The notes under the pieces: generated by a model
The model's database searches: none
What the model was told of the DNA's origin: nothing
The model's input: the letters and a program-made list of their open reading frames with translations, nothing else
From: an uncultured Roseburia sp.
Lineage (GTDB): Bacteria > Bacillota > Clostridia > Lachnospirales > Lachnospiraceae
DNA length: 26,504 nucleotides
Reading direction: 5' to 3'
Assembly: GCA_947652855.1 (NCBI GenBank)
Contig: CANTEO010000036.1
Location: forward strand, 1-26,504
Shown: positions 17,093 through 23,438 of the stretch, one piece after another
How positions within the stretch are numbered: position 1 is the first letter of the stretch
Layout of the letters: each line of letters begins with the position of its first letter
Program-made: the position numbers and the translations under genes

Positions 17093-18566
17093 AATCGCGC
17101 TGAAATAGATCCCTGGTGTATACTTTTTCCGTTACGTCGTCTAAGCAGCGGTCGTATCGGTTTGCGATGATGCAGTCGCAGCTTTTCTTGAACGCCTCCA
17201 GATTGTGGGTGATTTTGCTCCCAAAAAATGTGGCGCCGTTTTTGAGCGTCGGCTCATAGATGACGACAGTGGCTCCTTTTGCCTTGATCCGCTTCATTAC
17301 GCCCTGTATGCTGCTGTGGCGGAAGTTGTCGGAATTGCTTTTCATTGTGAGCCGGTATACGCCTATGATGACTTCTTTTTCCCTGCTCTCGCTCCATTGG
17401 CTGTTCGCCTCATATGCCCCTGCCATCTCAAGCACGCGGTCAGCGATAAAGTCCTTCCTCGTCCGGTTGCTGTCCACAATAGAGGTCATCATATTCTGCG
17501 GGATGTCATTATAGTTGGCCAGAAGCTGCTTGGTGTCTTTTGGGAGGCAGTACCCGCCATATCCAAACGACGGGTTGTTGTAGTGCGTGCCAATCCTGGG
17601 ATCTAAGCATACGCCGTCAATAATGTCCTTTGTCTTTACGCCCTTCATCTCGGCATAGGTGTCCAGCTCATTGAAAAAAGAGACGCGGAGGGCAAGGTAC
17701 GTGTTTGCGAACAGCTTGACGGCCTCGGCTTCGGTAAATCCCATAAAAAGCGTGTCGATATGCTCTTTTTTGGCCCCTTCCTGCAAGAGGGCGGCGAACG
17801 TGCGGGCGTCTTTTACGGATTGCGCGTCCTCTTTGTCCGCGGAGACAATGATCCTGCTTGGATACAGATTGTCATAAAGCGCTTTGGATTCCCGTAAGAA
17901 TTCGGGGCTGAACAGAATGTTTTTGGCATGATATTTTGCCCGGATGGATTCCGTATAGCCGACGGGAATCGTGGACTTGATGACTATGACGGCATTTGGG
18001 TTTTCCCGCAATGCCAGCCGGATGACGGACTCCACTGCGGAGGTGTCAAAATAATTTTTTTTGCTGTCATAGTTGGTGGGCGCCGCGATAATGATAAAGT
18101 CCGCTTTCTTGTACGCGCGTCTTGCGTCCAGCGTGGCAGTCAGGCTTAGCGGCTCCTCGGCTAAATAGCGTTCGATGTAATCATCCTGTATCGGGGATTT
18201 TCCCTGATTGATCAGATCGACTTTTTCCGGCACGATATCCACGGCGGTTACATGGTTGCGCTGCGCTAAGAGGATGGCGATTGACAGGCCGACATATCCC
18301 GTCCCGGCGACCGCGATGTTCAGCGGGGAGGGGGAGGGGAGCTTTTCGGCGTCGTTATTGGTGAATAATTCGGTCAAGTCAAAATCCAAAACCATGCTAA
18401 GCTGCTCAAGCTGCTCGATCGAAGGCGTAAACGACTGCTTTTCTATTTTTGAAATCAGCACACGGTGAATGCCTGTGGCTTCGGAAAGGCTGGCCTGGGT
18501 CATGGATTTTTCTTTCCGCTTGCCGTAAACGAGATCTGCAAGGCGTGATTTGGATAATTTTCTCAT
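17091..18566 (-). CDS. XRE helix-turn-helix fused to UDP-glucose 6-dehydrogenase
   Basis: Residues about 8-68 form an XRE/HTH_3 DNA-binding domain (MTQASLSEATGIHRVLISKI at 22-41, then PSIEQLEQLSMVLDFDLTELF). After a short Pro/Ser linker, residues 81-491 form a complete nucleotide-sugar dehydrogenase: NAD-binding GTGYVG at 88-93, KSTIPVGYT at 197-205, FSPEFLRES at 219-227, KLFANTYLALRVSFFNE with Lys284 at 284-300, and the catalytic Cys340 in FGYGGYCLPKDT. The dehydrogenase part is the size of short Ugd enzymes, which convert UDP-glucose to UDP-glucuronate. The ATG at 18566 follows AGAAGGGAATATT; the frame extends to 18671 but that would run through the promoter. All key enzyme residues are kept, so this looks like a working enzyme that also binds DNA. 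GDP-mannose or UDP-ManNAc as substrate is possible. Confidence 0.9.
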   Translation of the reverse strand: MRKLSKSRLADLVYGKRKEKSMTQASLSEATGIHRVLISKIEKQSFTPSIEQLEQLSMVLDFDLTELFTNNDAEKLPSPSPLNIAVAGTGYVGLSIAILLAQRNHVTAVDIVPEKVDLINQGKSPIQDDYIERYLAEEPLSLTATLDARRAYKKADFIIIAAPTNYDSKKNYFDTSAVESVIRLALRENPNAVIVIKSTIPVGYTESIRAKYHAKNILFSPEFLRESKALYDNLYPSRIIVSADKEDAQSVKDARTFAALLQEGAKKEHIDTLFMGFTEAEAVKLFANTYLALRVSFFNELDTYAEMKGVKTKDIIDGVCLDPRIGTHYNNPSFGYGGYCLPKDTKQLLANYNDIPQNMMTSIVDSNRTRKDFIADRVLEMAGAYEANSQWSESREKEVIIGVYRLTMKSNSDNFRHSSIQGVMKRIKAKGATVVIYEPTLKNGATFFGSKITHNLEAFKKSCDCIIANRYDRCLDDVTEKVYTRDLFQRD

Positions 18567-18588
18567 AATATTCCCTTCTTTCTTGAAA

Positions 18589-18605
18589 TGTAATTTAAAA
18601 TTACA
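18589..18605. promoter_or_regulatory. 17-bp palindrome in the dehydrogenase leader (operator-like, O2)
   Basis: TGTAATTTAAAATTACA is a perfect 17-bp palindrome with a single central base. It lies 22 bp upstream of the start codon of the XRE-dehydrogenase, in the transcribed leader, and closely resembles the imperfect copy at 18697-18713 (14 of 17 bases the same). Binding by the XRE domain is inferred. Confidence 0.55.
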
Positions 18606-18616
18606 AAAATGAAAGT

Positions 18617-18631
18617 CGTTTTCTGAAAACG
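18617..18631. promoter_or_regulatory. 15-bp palindrome at the dehydrogenase transcription start
   Basis: CGTTTTCTGAAAACG is a perfect 15-bp palindrome. It is followed by an overlapping direct copy of its right arm, GAAAACG at 18625-18631 and again at 18631-18637. It lies just downstream of the -10 box, around the expected transcription start, where a bound repressor would block initiation. Confidence 0.5.
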
Positions 18632-18642
18632 AAAACGTAGCA

Positions 18643-18671
18643 AGCATATCAAAAAAGAAATCAAATTGCAA
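18643..18671 (-). promoter_or_regulatory. Sigma-A-type promoter of the XRE-dehydrogenase gene
   Basis: On the minus strand TTGCAA (18666-18671) and TATGCT (18643-18648) are separated by exactly 17 bp. The predicted start of transcription is near 18636, about 70 nt before the ATG. An AAATTGCA half-site (18663-18670), the same as in the 18697-18713 palindrome, overlaps the -35 hexamer. Confidence 0.7.
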
Positions 18672-18696
18672 GAAAAAAAGAAATTTTGTAGATAGA

Positions 18697-18713
18697 TGTA
18701 ATTATAAATTGCA
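18697..18713. promoter_or_regulatory. 17-bp near-palindrome upstream of the dehydrogenase promoter (operator-like, O1)
   Basis: TGTAATTATAAATTGCA has the same half-sites and the same length as the perfect palindrome at 18589-18605. The two lie on opposite sides of the promoter with 108 bp between centres. A shared half-site also overlaps the -35 box, so the set looks like a distributed operator. Confidence 0.5.
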
Positions 18714-18773
18714 TTTTGGCCTTGTAGGGAAGCGACAGGGCCATTTTGTATGCGGCTCTGCAGCAACGCGCGC

Positions 18774-18818
18774 AAAAAAGGCCTTCGCAGATGTCCACAA
18801 TCTGCGAAAGCCTTTTTT
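18774..18818. terminator. Bidirectional terminator hairpin, left copy of a 33-bp inverted repeat
   Basis: Arms 18774-18792 and 18800-18818 pair over 19 bp with one mismatch (C18783 with A18809) around the loop GTCCACA. Six A precede and six T follow, so it would stop transcription on both strands. The core 18780-18812 is repeated in inverted orientation at 19120-19152 with one base difference. Confidence 0.8.
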
Positions 18819-18846
18819 CTGCCATATCGTTCTTTTTCTTAAATCT
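18774..18846 (-). ncRNA. Candidate short RNA ending in the left hairpin
   Basis: A minus-strand promoter at 18853-18881 would start transcription near 18846, and the hairpin at 18774-18818 would end it with a U-run, giving an RNA of roughly 70-75 nt without an evident reading frame. Its 3' hairpin would have almost the same sequence as the hairpin just upstream of the helicase gene in the plus-strand transcript. This is inferred from promoter plus terminator alone. Confidence 0.3.
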
Positions 18847-18852
18847 TATAGT

Positions 18853-18881
18853 ATCTTACTCCTCAGAGGGGCAAATGTCAA
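18853..18881 (-). promoter_or_regulatory. Promoter-like pair inside the intergenic region
   Basis: On the minus strand a consensus TTGACA (18876-18881) is followed after 17 bp by TAAGAT (18853-18858), which matches the -10 consensus at four of six positions. It points towards the bidirectional terminator less than 40 bp away. Confidence 0.45.
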
Positions 18882-18973
18882 ACGGTTTTGTATTTTTCTG
18901 TGACAATTTACCGCTCTTTTTTCTTCCAGCGCATCCACTTTTTTCTGAAAAATCTAAGGAAAACGTACATAAA

Positions 18974-18991
18974 GGGTCAAAAATAGGGTCA
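18974..18991 (+). repeat. 18-bp direct repeat, copy 1 (double GGGTCA)
   Basis: GGGTCAAAAATAGGGTCA holds two GGGTCA hexamers with a 12-bp period. A second copy at 19064-19081 differs by one base and has the same orientation. Confidence 0.65.
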
Positions 18992-19063
18992 TGAAAAAAA
19001 CGTCTGTCAGCGGATGTTTGTAGGGTTTCCTCAAAAAAAATTGGATTGACCTTGCGCTATTTG

Positions 19064-19081
19064 GGGTCAAAAAAAGGGTCA
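19064..19081 (+). repeat. 18-bp direct repeat, copy 2 (double GGGTCA)
   Basis: GGGTCAAAAAAAGGGTCA is 17 of 18 bases the same as copy 1, exactly 90 bp downstream. Together the two copies give four GGGTCA hexamers on one strand, each pair spaced about one helical turn, so a protein could bind them on one face of the DNA. Confidence 0.65.
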
Positions 19082-19119
19082 GCCTCACAGATTTTTTTCT
19101 TCTGCCTGCATTTTACAAA

Positions 19120-19152
19120 GGCTTTCGCAGATTGTGGACATCTGCGAAAGCC
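19120..19152. repeat. Right copy of the 33-bp inverted hairpin repeat, in the helicase leader
   Basis: A perfect 13-bp stem, 19120-19132 with 19140-19152, encloses the loop TGTGGAC. The whole element is the reverse complement of 18780-18812 with one difference. It lacks the flanking A and T runs of the left copy, so it is not a good terminator. It ends about 35 bp before the helicase start. Confidence 0.75.
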
Positions 19153-19187
19153 ATTGCGATTCTGAATGGTAAGGCGGAATGTGGCAT

Positions 19188-21326
19188 ATGGCGCTTCAAT
19201 TATACCCACACAACCAAATTGCATACGATGCGGCGTTGGACATGATCCGCAGGGAAGGAAAGGCGGCGGTGATCCATCCGACAGGCACGGGAAAGTCCTT
19301 CATCGCGTTTCAGCTGGCGCTTAGTCATCCGAATGAAGCTGTCTTATGGCTTTCTCCGAGTGAGTATATCTATCAGGTGCAGAAAAAGGGGCTGGCCTCC
19401 GCCATGCCTAAGTTCCGGCAGGAGATGCTTTCAAACGTCACTTTTTTGACGTATGCGAAGCTCATTGTCAGCGAAGGGGAATGGGAGGCGTTAAAGCCGG
19501 ACTGGATCATATTTGATGAATTTCACAGGGCAGGCAGCAGGGAATGGGGAAAAGGCGTCCGAAAGCTGTTGGGCAGATATAAAAAGGCCGGGCTGTTGGG
19601 CCTGTCCGCCACAAAAATCCGGTATCTGGATCATCAGCGGGATATGGCGATGGAGCTGTTTGACGGGCATATAGCCTCAGAGATGTCCCTTGGACAGGCG
19701 ATCGCAGCAGGCATCTTGCCCGCGCCAACGTATGTGACTTCCATGTATTCTTTCGGGCAGGAGCTGAATCATCTCAAAAAACAGATTCAGGCGTCAGGAA
19801 ACCCGCGTATACGGGGCGTGAATGAGAAGCTGTTAGAGAAGCTTAGGCGGGAATTGGAGCGCGCGGAGGGCCTGGATCAGACTTTTGCAAGGCATATGAA
19901 AAACCCCAGGGGCAAATATTTGGTGTTCTGCTCCGGCAGGGAGCAGATGCAGGAGATCATGCAAAAAGCGCAAGTCTGGTTTAGCAAAGTGGACGCGGCT
20001 CCGCATATGTACTGCATGACGTATGACGATGCAAGGGCGGCGAAGATGTACGCAGATTTTTTGGAGGATGACAGCGATCACCTAAAGCTGATGTTTTCCA
20101 TTGATATGCTGAATGAGGGAGTGCATATCAAAGGCGTGGACGGCGTGATCCTGATGCGCCCCACGGTGTCCCCGATCCTGTACCTACAGCAGATTGGAAG
20201 GGCCTTAGCGGCTGGAAGCAAGGCTGAGCCTGTGATTTTTGACATTGTCAATAATTTTGAGAGCCTCCATACAATTGACAGCATGAGCCAGGAATTGAGG
20301 GAAGAGATGTGTCTTCGCCTCAATGAGAATGGGCGGCGCGAGGCGTATGGGCGGCCGTTTCAGATTATTGACAAGATGCGCGACTGCAGGGTGATTTTTG
20401 AGCAGATCCGAAAAAACCTGATGGCGGGTTGGGACGCTTATTTTGAAGCCGCAAGAGAGTACTTTGAGGAAAACGGGAACCTGAAAATTCCAAAGCCGTA
20501 TGTCACGAAAGACGGGCTTGCGCTAGGCGCGTGGCTGTTGACGCAGAAGAGGATTTATGCGCAGAAATTGCCGGGCAGCCTAACCGAAGGGCAGATTCAG
20601 CGGCTGGAGCAGATTGGAATGGACTGGAGCGCGTCGAAAAGCCAGAGCTTTGAGCGGGGGATACAGGCATTGGCAAGCTATCATTCCGAATGGGGCAATG
20701 CCGACGTGAAATCTTCGTATGTAAGCCAAGACGGCTATCCGCTTGGCAAATGGGTCAGCAATATCCGCAGGAAATATAAGGCGGCGTCTGGGAGTCGGCT
20801 TACTGAGGAGCAGATACAGCGTCTGGATGCGCTTGGCATGATCTGGGACAAGACGGAGTATCGGTGGAATGAAAATTACGAAGCGGCGAAGCAATATTTT
20901 ATGCGGCATGGAAACCTAAAGGTCTCCCGCGATTATCTGACGGAGGACGGCAGGATGCTTGGCGTCTGGCTGGATAAGCAGCGCGCCGCCTATTTGGGAA
21001 AAGGCGGGGACGCCGCTCCCCTGACAGAAGGGCAGGTCTCAAAGCTGGAGAGCATAGGGATGGTGTGGGAGAAGCGGAACGAAGGGCAGTGGAATGACCG
21101 CTATCGCTGTGCGGAGCGGTATTTCAAAAAGCATGGGAACCTTAAGATGCCTGTCACCTATGTGACGGAAGACGGGCGGCTGCTTGGCAAATGGGTTAAC
21201 AGGCAGAGGGAGAAATTCAAAAATCAGACGTTGAGTAAAGAGCGCAGGGAGCGTTTGATTCGAATTGGCTTAGACTGCGGCAAAACAGAGTTCGAAACCG
21301 CAATGAATCAAGATTCTAAAAGTTGA
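19188..21326 (+). CDS. SF2 DEAD/DEAH-type helicase with four C-terminal HA domains
   Basis: The N-terminal part is an SF2 helicase core (residue numbers count from the ATG at 19179): Walker A HPTGTGKS at 33-40, DEFH at 113-116, SAT at 143-145, a second RecA-like lobe with FSIDMLNEGVHI at 306-317, and motif VI QQIGRALA at 337-344. After a linker come four tandem helicase-associated (HA) repeats at about 418-484, 491-556, 563-630 and 637-702; each has a helical start, GN or NA, Y(V/L)(T/S)xDGxxLGxW, and a closing LxxIGMxW-like helix. I prefer the ATG at 19188 because AAGGCGG lies 10 bp upstream, against 1 bp for 19179. HA repeats are thought to bind nucleic acid; their role here is unknown. The gene lies at the head of a glycan cluster, an unexpected place for a helicase. 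Confidence 0.88.
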   Translation: MALQLYPHNQIAYDAALDMIRREGKAAVIHPTGTGKSFIAFQLALSHPNEAVLWLSPSEYIYQVQKKGLASAMPKFRQEMLSNVTFLTYAKLIVSEGEWEALKPDWIIFDEFHRAGSREWGKGVRKLLGRYKKAGLLGLSATKIRYLDHQRDMAMELFDGHIASEMSLGQAIAAGILPAPTYVTSMYSFGQELNHLKKQIQASGNPRIRGVNEKLLEKLRRELERAEGLDQTFARHMKNPRGKYLVFCSGREQMQEIMQKAQVWFSKVDAAPHMYCMTYDDARAAKMYADFLEDDSDHLKLMFSIDMLNEGVHIKGVDGVILMRPTVSPILYLQQIGRALAAGSKAEPVIFDIVNNFESLHTIDSMSQELREEMCLRLNENGRREAYGRPFQIIDKMRDCRVIFEQIRKNLMAGWDAYFEAAREYFEENGNLKIPKPYVTKDGLALGAWLLTQKRIYAQKLPGSLTEGQIQRLEQIGMDWSASKSQSFERGIQALASYHSEWGNADVKSSYVSQDGYPLGKWVSNIRRKYKAASGSRLTEEQIQRLDALGMIWDKTEYRWNENYEAAKQYFMRHGNLKVSRDYLTEDGRMLGVWLDKQRAAYLGKGGDAAPLTEGQVSKLESIGMVWEKRNEGQWNDRYRCAERYFKKHGNLKMPVTYVTEDGRLLGKWVNRQREKFKNQTLSKERRERLIRIGLDCGKTEFETAMNQDSKS

Positions 21327-21409
21327 TAAAAGGAAAAGAAGCCTGGCTTTTTATCCGGTCAGGCCGGCCTGGAGCAAATGCCGGGCTGACGGGAGGGAAT
21401 GGCTTTCGC

Positions 21410-22540
21410 ATGAGTTGGGATCAAAAGGAAAAGACGGCAAAAAGAATATTGTTTCTGGTGAACCGGGATTTTGTGCTGTATAACTTTCGGCTGGAGCTGG
21501 TGGAGCGGCTTCTTTCGGAAGGGCACGAAGTGCATATTTGCCTGCCATATGGGGAGAAGGTAGATAAAATGGTCGCCATGGGATGCAGCTTCCTTCCCGT
21601 GACAATTGATAAGCGTGGAAAGAATCCCTTGAAGGATTTCAAGCTTATTTCAGACTATAAGAGAATTTTCCGTGAAGTGAAGCCGGATATGGTGTTAATG
21701 TATACCACCAAAGTCAATATATACGCCGGGATTTTGGCAGGCAGGAGAGGCATCCCCTATTTGATGAATGTCTCCGGCCTTGGGACTGCGGTGGAGTATA
21801 AAAGCCGGATGCAGGCATTCATGGTATTCCTCTATAAACAGGCCGCTAAAAATGCGAAATGCCTTTTTTTCCAAAATACGGAGAATCAGGAGTTTTTCAA
21901 AAAACGCCATATGTTTGGAGGGACGGAGCGCCTTCTGCCCGGATCCGGCGTAAACCTAAAGCGGTGGTCTTTGATGGAGTATCCAGGGGACGCGGACGGC
22001 GTGGAGTTTTTGTTTATTGCAAGGGTGATTCGGGAAAAGGGGATTGAAGAATACCTTTGGGCGGCGAAGCAGACGAAAAAGAGGCGTCCCGATGCCGTGT
22101 TCCATGTCCTTGGGCCATGTGACGGCGATTATCAGGGCATCCTGGAGGAATATGGGAAAAAAGGGATCATTCAATATCACGGTGAGGTGCAGGACACGCG
22201 CAGGTTTTTGCGCAGGGCGCATTGCACCATCCATCCGTCCTATTACCCGGAGGGGATGTCGAACGTCCTTTTGGAGAGCGCGGCCAGCGGACGCCCCGTT
22301 ATTACGACAGATCGGAGCGGGTGCAGGGAGACAGTGGAGGACGGCGTGACGGGATTTGTCTTTCAGCAAAGGGACAAAGGGCAGCTTTTAGAGTGCGTGA
22401 GCCGTTTCCTGCAAATGGGCAATGAGGAGCGCAGGCAGATGGGCTTAGCTGGCAGGAGAAAGATGGAGCGGGAATTTGACCGGGAGATTGTAGTGCAGGC
22501 GTATATGGAGGAGCTGGAGAGCAGAGGGAAGAATGGATAA
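21410..22540 (+). CDS. GT4-type (GT-B) glycosyltransferase
   Basis: A 376-residue retaining glycosyltransferase, probably cytoplasmic at the membrane, adding a sugar during assembly of a surface polysaccharide. The N-terminal domain begins RILFLVNRDFVLYNFRLELV with a GHEVHI strand. The donor-binding half has PGSGVNLKRW, FIARVIREKGIEEYL at 202-216, and HPSYYPEGMSNVLLESAASGRP with the E-x7-E pair Glu281 and Glu289. Sequence style recalls CapM and similar capsule transferases; the sugar is not known. The ATG at 21410 follows GGGAGGG with a long 12-nt gap. A TTG at 21323 overlapping the helicase stop is also open but adds an unlikely N-terminus. The gene ends 8 bp inside the next. Confidence 0.85.
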   Translation: MSWDQKEKTAKRILFLVNRDFVLYNFRLELVERLLSEGHEVHICLPYGEKVDKMVAMGCSFLPVTIDKRGKNPLKDFKLISDYKRIFREVKPDMVLMYTTKVNIYAGILAGRRGIPYLMNVSGLGTAVEYKSRMQAFMVFLYKQAAKNAKCLFFQNTENQEFFKKRHMFGGTERLLPGSGVNLKRWSLMEYPGDADGVEFLFIARVIREKGIEEYLWAAKQTKKRRPDAVFHVLGPCDGDYQGILEEYGKKGIIQYHGEVQDTRRFLRRAHCTIHPSYYPEGMSNVLLESAASGRPVITTDRSGCRETVEDGVTGFVFQQRDKGQLLECVSRFLQMGNEERRQMGLAGRRKMEREFDREIVVQAYMEELESRGKNG

Positions 22541-23438
22541 GTATTTGAAGTCAAAAATCAAGCTGCGCATTTTGCAATTGTGGAACTGGGTTCCTGATAA
22601 GCAGATGATCTGCCTGCAATACAGGATGAAAACGGGTCGGAAATTGAATTTAAGGAACCCAAAAAGATATACGGAAAAGCTGCAGTGGTACAAGCTGTAT
22701 TATAGAGATCCTGTGATGGCGCAGTGCGCAGATAAATGGGAGGTGCGCAAATACGTCAGGGAGAAGGGGCTTTCCGAGATTTTAAATGATTGCTACGGCG
22801 TGTTTGACTCTGAAAATGAGATAGACTTCGCTTCTCTTCCAGGGCAATTTGTCATTAAAAGCACCAATGGCGCAAGCGGGATTGGGATAGAAATTTGCAC
22901 AGATAAGTCAAAGCTGAATGTCCCGAAGTTAAAGAAGGAGCTGCATAGATGGCTAAAGCCGCAGAAAAATGGAGGAGGGCGGGAATGGGTCTATTATAAA
23001 CATAAGCCGCGCCTGATCATTGAGAAATACCTTGCGCCCGGACTAGGCGAGGAAAGCCTTGTGGACTATAAATTTTTTTGTTTCCATGGAGAGCCATACT
23101 GCCTTTATGTCATGAATGAGCGGTTCACGGGAGAGGGCGTAAGGCAGAGTATTTTGGACTTAAGCTTTCAGGCCATGCCGTATCGGAGGGAAAAGATAGA
23201 GCCAATCCGAACGGCATTAAAAAAGCCAGAGAATTTTGACGTCATGGTGGAGATGGCGAAGATTTTGTCAAAGGACTTTCCCTATGTGAGGGTGGACTTT
23301 TATGACGTGGATGGAAAAATTTATTTTGGTGAGATGACATTTTTCCCGGAAAGCGGGTATTATGGATTTTTGCCGGATGAATTTGACTTTATTTTAGGAG
23401 AGAAGCTTCATCTGGGCGGGGAAGGGGCAAGGATATGA
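22533..23438 (+). CDS. TupA-like ATP-grasp protein
   Basis: A 301-residue protein of the TupA-like ATP-grasp type, named for a teichuronopeptide gene of an alkaliphilic Bacillus. The recognisable parts are an N-terminal KRYTEKLQWYKLYYRDP (44-60), a strand with Lys109 in FVIKSTNGASGIG, PRLIIEKYL at 159-167, DYKFFCFHGEP at 178-188, and the metal/ATP end RVDFYDVDGKIYFGEMTFFPESGYYGF. ATP-grasp enzymes join a carboxylate to an amine or other nucleophile; here it would likely decorate the glycan with an amino acid or peptide, for instance on a uronic acid carboxyl. It overlaps the previous gene by 8 bp and the next by 4 bp. Confidence 0.82.
   Translation: MDKYLKSKIKLRILQLWNWVPDKQMICLQYRMKTGRKLNLRNPKRYTEKLQWYKLYYRDPVMAQCADKWEVRKYVREKGLSEILNDCYGVFDSENEIDFASLPGQFVIKSTNGASGIGIEICTDKSKLNVPKLKKELHRWLKPQKNGGGREWVYYKHKPRLIIEKYLAPGLGEESLVDYKFFCFHGEPYCLYVMNERFTGEGVRQSILDLSFQAMPYRREKIEPIRTALKKPENFDVMVEMAKILSKDFPYVRVDFYDVDGKIYFGEMTFFPESGYYGFLPDEFDFILGEKLHLGGEGARI

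Larger units (their letters stand above)
18672..19187. other. Long intergenic region with inverted hairpins and direct repeats
   Basis: No convincing coding gene is present between the divergent dehydrogenase and helicase genes. The stretch is richer in A/T and homopolymer runs than the flanking genes. It holds a palindrome (18697-18713), a 9-bp stem with one G-T pair (18717-18725 with 18735-18743), a strong hairpin (18774-18818), a minus-strand promoter-like pair (18853-18881), two copies of an 18-bp direct repeat (18974-18991 and 19064-19081), and an inverted copy of the hairpin (19120-19152). I found no good promoter for the helicase. Confidence 0.6.

Noticed and set aside
18567..18671. 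In-frame extension of the XRE-dehydrogenase to 18671
   Set aside because: The extension covers the -10 and -35 boxes and the palindromes, and its Phe-rich composition is not protein-like. The start at 18566 has a good ribosome binding site.
18746..18994. Open frame of 82 codons across the intergenic region
   Set aside because: It runs through the strong bidirectional terminator hairpin, has low-complexity Ser/Phe-rich content, no ribosome binding site and no recognisable domain.
21399..21413. Tiny frame ATG GCT TTC GCA TGA overlapping the GT4 start codon
   Set aside because: Four codons behind GGGAGGG could couple translation, but it is too short to tell from chance.
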